64,000 nucleotides of DNA from Collybia mongolica (lineage: Eukaryota; Basidiomycota; Agaricomycetes; Agaricales; Clitocybaceae), in assembly GCA_013420905.1 (NCBI GenBank), contig JAAXNY010000008.1, forward strand, positions 3,286,001 through 3,350,000, written 5' to 3'. A program made the position numbers and the translations under genes. The notes beneath the pieces were generated by a model. The model did no database searches. It saw only the letters and a program-made list of their open reading frames with translations, and was not told the origin of the DNA. Within the stretch, counting starts at the first letter, position 1, and the number at the start of each line of letters is the position of its first letter. This document shows positions 59,456 through 64,000 of the stretch, piece by piece.

Positions 59456-62400
59456 GGTTCGCGTGTCTTCACGCCGGCGTTGGAACGGGATCTGTGCGAA
59501 TTGGACGCGTTGTACGAGTCGCGGTGCTCCGGGGTTGCGTCTGTAGAATTCGGCGATCAACTTGTCCGCATTCACCTTGTCGGCAGGTTCCCAGGTGTTC
59601 TGTTCGTAGCTGTAGCCCTTCCAGGCGATCAGGTACTGCAGCTTGTTCCTGTAAATCCGGCTGTCCATGATCTCCTGAACCTCATAATGTACCTCGCCGT
59701 CTATGAGAGTGGGTTCAGGGACTTTGGTGACCGTTCTACCGGGTATTGGGTCGTGCGGCGCGGGTAGGAGTTTGACAACATGGAAGACCGGGTGGATGCG
59801 CGATAGCGCTGGCGGAAGTTTGAGGCGGTAGGCGTGCGATCCAACCTTGGCTTCGATGGGGTAGGGCCCGATGTAGCGGTGAGCCAGTTTCTGCGACAGT
59901 CGAGTGATACGAATGTCGCGCGAATCCAAATACATCCGGTCTCCAACCTGGTAGTCGGGTGTTGGGTTTCGGCGGCGATTGTAGTACATCGCCATCTCGT
60001 CCTTGGCTTTGGCTAATGCGGTGCGGGCTTCCTCGAGGGTGTCCTTCATTCGGTCGCGGAATTCGTTCGCGGTTTCCAGCCGGGATGGTGCGGTCTGTGG
60101 TTCGAAGCCCATGCGTGGATGTCGACCGGTGTCCAGGAAGAACGGCGAGTGCTGTGTCGAGGAGTGGACGTGGTTATTGTACTGGAATTCAGCGAGTGGT
60201 AAAAGGTCGACCCAGTTGTCCTGTCGCTCGCTGACGAATAACCGGAGATACTGCTCCAGTTCCTGGTTCACTTGCTCGGTCTGTCCGTCTGTCTGTGGGT
60301 GGTACGCCGTAGACGCTGTGAGTTTAATATCAAGCATGCGATATAACTCCCTTGTGAATTCCGCCACGAACTGTACCCCTCGGTCGGAGACCATAGCCTT
60401 CGGTAAGCCGTGCAACTTCCACACATGCTGGAGGTAAAGCCTCGCCGATCCAAGCGCGGTAATTGTCGTCGTGGTTGGGATGAAGTGCGCGCGTTTACCC
60501 ACTGTGTCCACCACTACCATGATCGCATCATGCCCTTGCGACTCGGGGAGTTCCACGATGAAATCCACGCTTGCGACGTCCCAGCGACCTTCCGGAATCG
60601 GCAGCGGTTTAAGTTCGCCGCTTGGAAGTTGACGCTGAGCCTTCGTTCGGAGACAGAGGTCACATGTCTTGCAGTATTCGCCGATGTAGCGCGACATTTG
60701 AGGCCACCAGTAATTGCGTGATACGAGTTCCAACGTCTTCCATCTTCCGGCGTGTCCCGCAATTCGCGAATCGTGATGTTGCGCAACTATACGTCTGCGA
60801 AGGTCAGCGTGTTTTGGGACGTAGATGCGATCGCGGAAATACAGCAACTCCTGCGCTTCCCTCCACTCTGCGCTCCGAACCGATTTTCCTGCGGACTTCT
60901 TCAACTCCTGCGCTGCCTTTACCACTGCTTCCTCCTGATGTCCCTCGCGATTGCCTCTCCGAATATCCCGCAGAATGTCCCTTTCCTCTCCTTCCACGAC
61001 CATTCCTTCCAGCGCGCGGATTGTGAACAACTCCGGTTTGAGGAGGACTAGATCGCGGTTATCCTCGCTTCCATCGCTGTGGTCCGCTCGGCGAGATAGC
61101 GCGTCTGGCTTACCCATACTTCGCCCGGGCTTGTGGTGCAGCGAGAAGTTGAATCGGGAGAGGTACAGTGACCACCTGGCCTGTCTCCGATTTAGCTTCT
61201 GGGACGTCCGGAAGTACTCTAGATTTTTGTGGTCTGTCCAGATCTCGAAGTCGTGTCGCGCGCCTTCAAGGAAGTGTCGCCATTCTTCGAGTGCGCGAAT
61301 GATGGCGAGCATTTCCTTGTCGTGTATCTCGTAATTCCGCTCGACCGCGTTGAGGCTCTTTGACGAAAACGCGATCGGGTGCCACTTGTCGTCCTCCGGG
61401 CTGAGTTGCGAAAGTACTGCGCCGGTCGCGAAATCCGAACTATCTGCCTCCACCCTAAACGGCTGGTTGTCGTCTGCGAACATCAGTACCGGTTTAGACG
61501 ACACCGCTTCCTTCAACCCTTCGAATGCCTCCTGCTCCGACTCACCCCACTTCCAAGGCACGTCTTTACCGGTGAGATCAAACAATGGCCGCGCAATATG
61601 GGAGAAGTTGCGAATGAACCGCCGATAGAAGTTCGTGAAGCCCAAGAAGGACTGCACTTGCTTCTTGTTCGTGGGCGTTGGCCATTCCGCTACTCCGGCA
61701 ACCTTGACCAGGTCCATCTCCGCCTGCCCCTCCGAGATAATGAGCCCCAGATACTCGATTCGGGTCTTCTCGAATTCGCATTTGTCCAGTCGCAGGTACA
61801 GTTTATGTTCGCGGAGTCGCTGGAGAACTAACCTCGTAATTCGGCGGTGTTCGGCGAGTGTCTTTGTGTAGATTAGAATATCATCGATGTAGACACATAC
61901 CACTCCTTCCATGATGAGATCATGGAATATCTCATTCATCATGATTTGGAACGTTGCCGGCAAGTTAGTGAGACCAAAGAACATTACCAGGGGCTCAAAC
62001 ATTCCGCGGTTTGTGCGAAATGCGGCCTTCCACTCATCACCTTCCTTAATTCGGACGTTGTTGTATCCCCAGCAAACGTCGAATTTGGAGAAGTATTTCG
62101 CTCCCCGAAGATTGTTGACGAGGTCGGAGATGAGTGGGAGTGGGTATTTGTTCTTGATCGTCAGCGAATTGAGAACGCGGTAGTCCTGTACCGGGCGTAG
62201 CAAACCGTCCTTCTTCTTGATAAAGAAGAACGGCGAAGCCATTGGCGATTTGGAGGGGCGGATCCGACCAGAGGCGAGGTTCTCCTCGAGGAACTTGTCC
62301 AACTCCGCTTGTTCGGCGACTGAGAGCGGGTAGACCTTGCAGGATTTCCCTTCTGCGTCGCGGACGAGTTCGATCGCGTGGTCCCACGGTTGGCGATCTG

Positions 62401-63403
62401 GGAGAGCGTCGAAGGATGTCTTGGAGAACACATCCTCAAATTCGTGGACGTGCGCCGGTGCTAGATCAAAAAACGTCTTGGGTTGCGCATTACGATCAAA
62501 GGAGTCTGCGATCTGCTGGGACGCGTTCTTCCGGGCTTCCGTTTGGATCTTTTCCGCTAGTCGCTGCGAGATGGTTTGGGTTGTCCGAATCTCTTCCGGT
62601 GCCTTCTGAAACTGTCCTGGTTCGCCGATGTTGACCACGAAGATACGGTCGCCCTCTTCGATGCAATCTTCAAGGGCGATATCTCCTTCGTGCTCAGAGT
62701 CGGGAACCTCTCCAATTTCTGTTTCTGGTTCGGGCATGGGTCCTGCGCGACAGGCGTTGACGCGGGCCTCCAATTTACGCTTCTCCGCCTTTTCCGATTT
62801 AACCTCGTTCGCGCAGGTCCGACATTTGTCAGGACAGCGACTCATCTTCACCTCGTTGGTCTGCCAGTTGATCTCCGGGTTGTGCTCCTGCAACCAAGTG
62901 TAGCCCAGTATGAGATCCTGCTTCCCTAGGCTGGTGACCGCGAAGTGGGTGCGTTCTGAGTGACCGTTGTACCAGAGGATGAGGTCTACGATCTCCGAAA
63001 TAGACCCGTTCTCGTTCGGAGTGCCGTCGACGTTGAACACCGGAATAGTGCGAACTAGCTTGCGCGAGGTCAACCTGTTCCTCCGCACAAATTCAGAATC
63101 GATGAAAAGGCCCGTTGCTCCCGAGTCTACCAAGCTGTTTGTTGCGAATGTCTCGCCTGTGTCGGTCGTCTGAAGTTCAATCTTGAGCTTCAGCAAGCGA
63201 GTGCTGGGGGTGGCGGCGACTACGAATTGCTTGGGTAGAGCTCGTTCCCATCGGGGGAGTCTCTGGCGCGGCGGTTTAGGGACGGGGATGGTATCTTGTA
63301 CGGCTTCTGTAGTAGTTTCGGGTGTTTGGGAAATTTCAATTGTGTTCTCAACTTCTAAACACGCGAACCTATTTACAGATGACAGCAAGGGCGTACTGTT
63401 CAC
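59453..63403 (-). CDS. Ty3/Gypsy Pol polyprotein (protease, RT, RNase H, integrase, chromodomain)
   Basis: One uninterrupted frame. Counting from residue 1 at 63403: aspartic protease DSGATG at 93-98; reverse transcriptase (FDVCWGYNNV about 441, YIDD at 505-508, both Asp intact); RNase H (VEADSSDFATGAVLSQ, about 650). The integrase has an HHCC zinc domain (HHDSRIAGH ... CKTCDLC) and a core with SVDF, SDRG and HPQTDGQTEQ. A C-terminal chromodomain follows (YLIAWKGYSYEQNTWEPADK), making it a chromovirus-type element. The first codon at 63403 is GTG, overlapping the gag stop (GTGA). There is no good ATG, so pol is probably expressed by -1 frameshifting from gag. No stops or frameshifts are visible in the frame, suggesting a young copy. 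Acts in virus-like particles and the nucleus. Confidence 0.95.
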   Translation of the reverse strand: MNSTPLLSSVNRFACLEVENTIEISQTPETTTEAVQDTIPVPKPPRQRLPRWERALPKQFVVAATPSTRLLKLKIELQTTDTGETFATNSLVDSGATGLFIDSEFVRRNRLTSRKLVRTIPVFNVDGTPNENGSISEIVDLILWYNGHSERTHFAVTSLGKQDLILGYTWLQEHNPEINWQTNEVKMSRCPDKCRTCANEVKSEKAEKRKLEARVNACRAGPMPEPETEIGEVPDSEHEGDIALEDCIEEGDRIFVVNIGEPGQFQKAPEEIRTTQTISQRLAEKIQTEARKNASQQIADSFDRNAQPKTFFDLAPAHVHEFEDVFSKTSFDALPDRQPWDHAIELVRDAEGKSCKVYPLSVAEQAELDKFLEENLASGRIRPSKSPMASPFFFIKKKDGLLRPVQDYRVLNSLTIKNKYPLPLISDLVNNLRGAKYFSKFDVCWGYNNVRIKEGDEWKAAFRTNRGMFEPLVMFFGLTNLPATFQIMMNEIFHDLIMEGVVCVYIDDILIYTKTLAEHRRITRLVLQRLREHKLYLRLDKCEFEKTRIEYLGLIISEGQAEMDLVKVAGVAEWPTPTNKKQVQSFLGFTNFYRRFIRNFSHIARPLFDLTGKDVPWKWGESEQEAFEGLKEAVSSKPVLMFADDNQPFRVEADSSDFATGAVLSQLSPEDDKWHPIAFSSKSLNAVERNYEIHDKEMLAIIRALEEWRHFLEGARHDFEIWTDHKNLEYFRTSQKLNRRQARWSLYLSRFNFSLHHKPGRSMGKPDALSRRADHSDGSEDNRDLVLLKPELFTIRALEGMVVEGEERDILRDIRRGNREGHQEEAVVKAAQELKKSAGKSVRSAEWREAQELLYFRDRIYVPKHADLRRRIVAQHHDSRIAGHAGRWKTLELVSRNYWWPQMSRYIGEYCKTCDLCLRTKAQRQLPSGELKPLPIPEGRWDVASVDFIVELPESQGHDAIMVVVDTVGKRAHFIPTTTTITALGSARLYLQHVWKLHGLPKAMVSDRGVQFVAEFTRELYRMLDIKLTASTAYHPQTDGQTEQVNQELEQYLRLFVSERQDNWVDLLPLAEFQYNNHVHSSTQHSPFFLDTGRHPRMGFEPQTAPSRLETANEFRDRMKDTLEEARTALAKAKDEMAMYYNRRRNPTPDYQVGDRMYLDSRDIRITRLSQKLAHRYIGPYPIEAKVGSHAYRLKLPPALSRIHPVFHVVKLLPAPHDPIPGRTVTKVPEPTLIDGEVHYEVQEIMDSRIYRNKLQYLIAWKGYSYEQNTWEPADKVNADKLIAEFYRRNPGAPRLVQRVQFAQIPFQRRREDTRT

Positions 63404-64000
63404 TCGCTGTCCGCTACAAAACCCTCTCGAGTGGTTGCGAACGTTTCCCCTTCTTCTGCTGGCGGTTCGACTTGTGTGTCTATCATTGCGAAGATGTGCT
63501 GCGCGAACTCATGCTGCTCCTCCATTGACATGAACCGTGTGTCGTAGCGGAGGGGGCAGTCCTTCCGGAAATGGCCCGGCTGCTTACATCGGTGGCAGGT
63601 CTCGATGTTCGTTCGAGCCCTCCGCATCGCGTCTACATCCATCGGAACCGGTGGAGGGAAAGCAGGGGGCGGCGGAGGTGGTGGTGGCGCCATCCGTTGC
63701 AGCGTCGGGGCTGAGAAGTGCGGCGGTGCGCGAAACGCCGAGGTAGTGCGTGCGGGAGGTGCGCGAGCCGCCGGTTTAGTGCTCAGGAAGGCCTCGTTGG
63801 TGAGGCGGTTTTCATCGCACTTCATCGCCGCTACATACCACTGTTCCGGCTGATCGTCCGCTGGTCGTCCCACTGCCATCGTCGCGATCTGCGACTGAAT
63901 CTCCCCGCTCAGTCCCTTCCGGTACTTCACCACAATCGTCAACCCCTCCTTGTATCCCGACTTGTCGATGAGATCCCTGAACTCATCCGTGTAGTCGTCC
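63400..64000 (-). CDS. Gypsy Gag, C-terminal part (runs off the right edge)
   Basis: The frame is open from beyond 64000 to the stop at 63400-63402. The visible 200 residues include the capsid-type segment DEFRDLIDKSGYKEGLTIVV (about 63930-63990), a basic/proline-rich linker with a run of nine prolines, and a zinc knuckle CHRCKQPGHFRKDC (nucleic-acid binding) near 63545-63590. The tail TREGFVADSE carries the frameshift heptamer. Apparent start Met at 63942 is internal; the true N-terminus lies outside the window. Confidence 0.9.
   Translation of the reverse strand, partial: DDYTDEFRDLIDKSGYKEGLTIVVKYRKGLSGEIQSQIATMAVGRPADDQPEQWYVAAMKCDENRLTNEAFLSTKPAARAPPARTTSAFRAPPHFSAPTLQRMAPPPPPPPPAFPPPVPMDVDAMRRARTNIETCHRCKQPGHFRKDCPLRYDTRFMSMEEQHEFAQHIFAMIDTQVEPPAEEGETFATTREGFVADSE
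63418..63424 (-). promoter_or_regulatory. Candidate -1 ribosomal frameshift heptamer GGGTTTT
   Basis: On the minus strand gag reads GAG GGT TTT GTA, so G GGT TTT fits X XXY YYZ in the gag frame. A -1 slip then reads TGT AGC GGA CAG CGA GTG AAC straight into pol. It lies 15 bases upstream of the gag stop. Confidence 0.7.

Overview
The window comes from a filamentous basidiomycete, most likely an Agaricomycete. Nearly every gene is broken by short introns of about 45-70 bp. The gene content fits: a class I hydrophobin, a laccase, several P450s, fungal seven-TM and DUF6534 membrane proteins, a Tad1/CRE-like LINE and a chromodomain Ty3/Gypsy element. I cannot name the species. All gene models below were spliced by eye.

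Region 1 (1-32.9 kb) is ordinary gene space. In order it holds: the 3' part of a 7-TM protein; a P450 (minus); a divergent FSP1/AIF-like FAD oxidoreductase; a GNAT acetyltransferase pseudogene carrying a 195-bp mariner-type MITE; a UbiA prenyltransferase (minus) divergent from a second P450; mitochondrial Hsp78/ClpB (minus) divergent from deoxyribose-phosphate aldolase; a hydrophobin; a relic copy of the aldolase 3' end; an FtsJ-fold methyltransferase (minus); a laccase; squalene epoxidase ERG1 (minus); an alpha/beta hydrolase; and cytidine deaminase. The UbiA enzyme lacks an obvious mitochondrial presequence and sits among oxidative enzymes (two P450s and an FAD oxidoreductase). This could be a small specialised-metabolism neighbourhood, but it has no synthase and the housekeeping genes beyond it argue for caution.

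Region 2 (33-59 kb) is dynamic. It holds five DUF6534-type membrane-protein paralogues (A to E), another 7-TM gene, a frameshifted esterase, and a 5'-truncated LINE with a 16-bp target-site duplication and a mutated catalytic motif. Copies D and E are a tandem duplication of about 3.7 kb that includes their flanks. Copy E was hit by a Gypsy element. Its two halves now lie in opposite orientation, separated by an LTR and bounded by a second, inverted LTR. The 5-bp duplication GCTAA at both ends of the broken gene shows this is an insertion followed by an inversion between LTRs.

Region 3 (59-64 kb) is the body of that Gypsy element (minus strand). It has an open 1316-residue pol with a chromodomain, and a gag whose 3' end carries an in-frame GGGTTTT heptamer, a textbook -1 frameshift site leading into pol. 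Its 5' end lies beyond the right edge.

I found no rRNA, tRNA or CRISPR. The most informative structure is the LTR-mediated inversion through the DUF6534 array.
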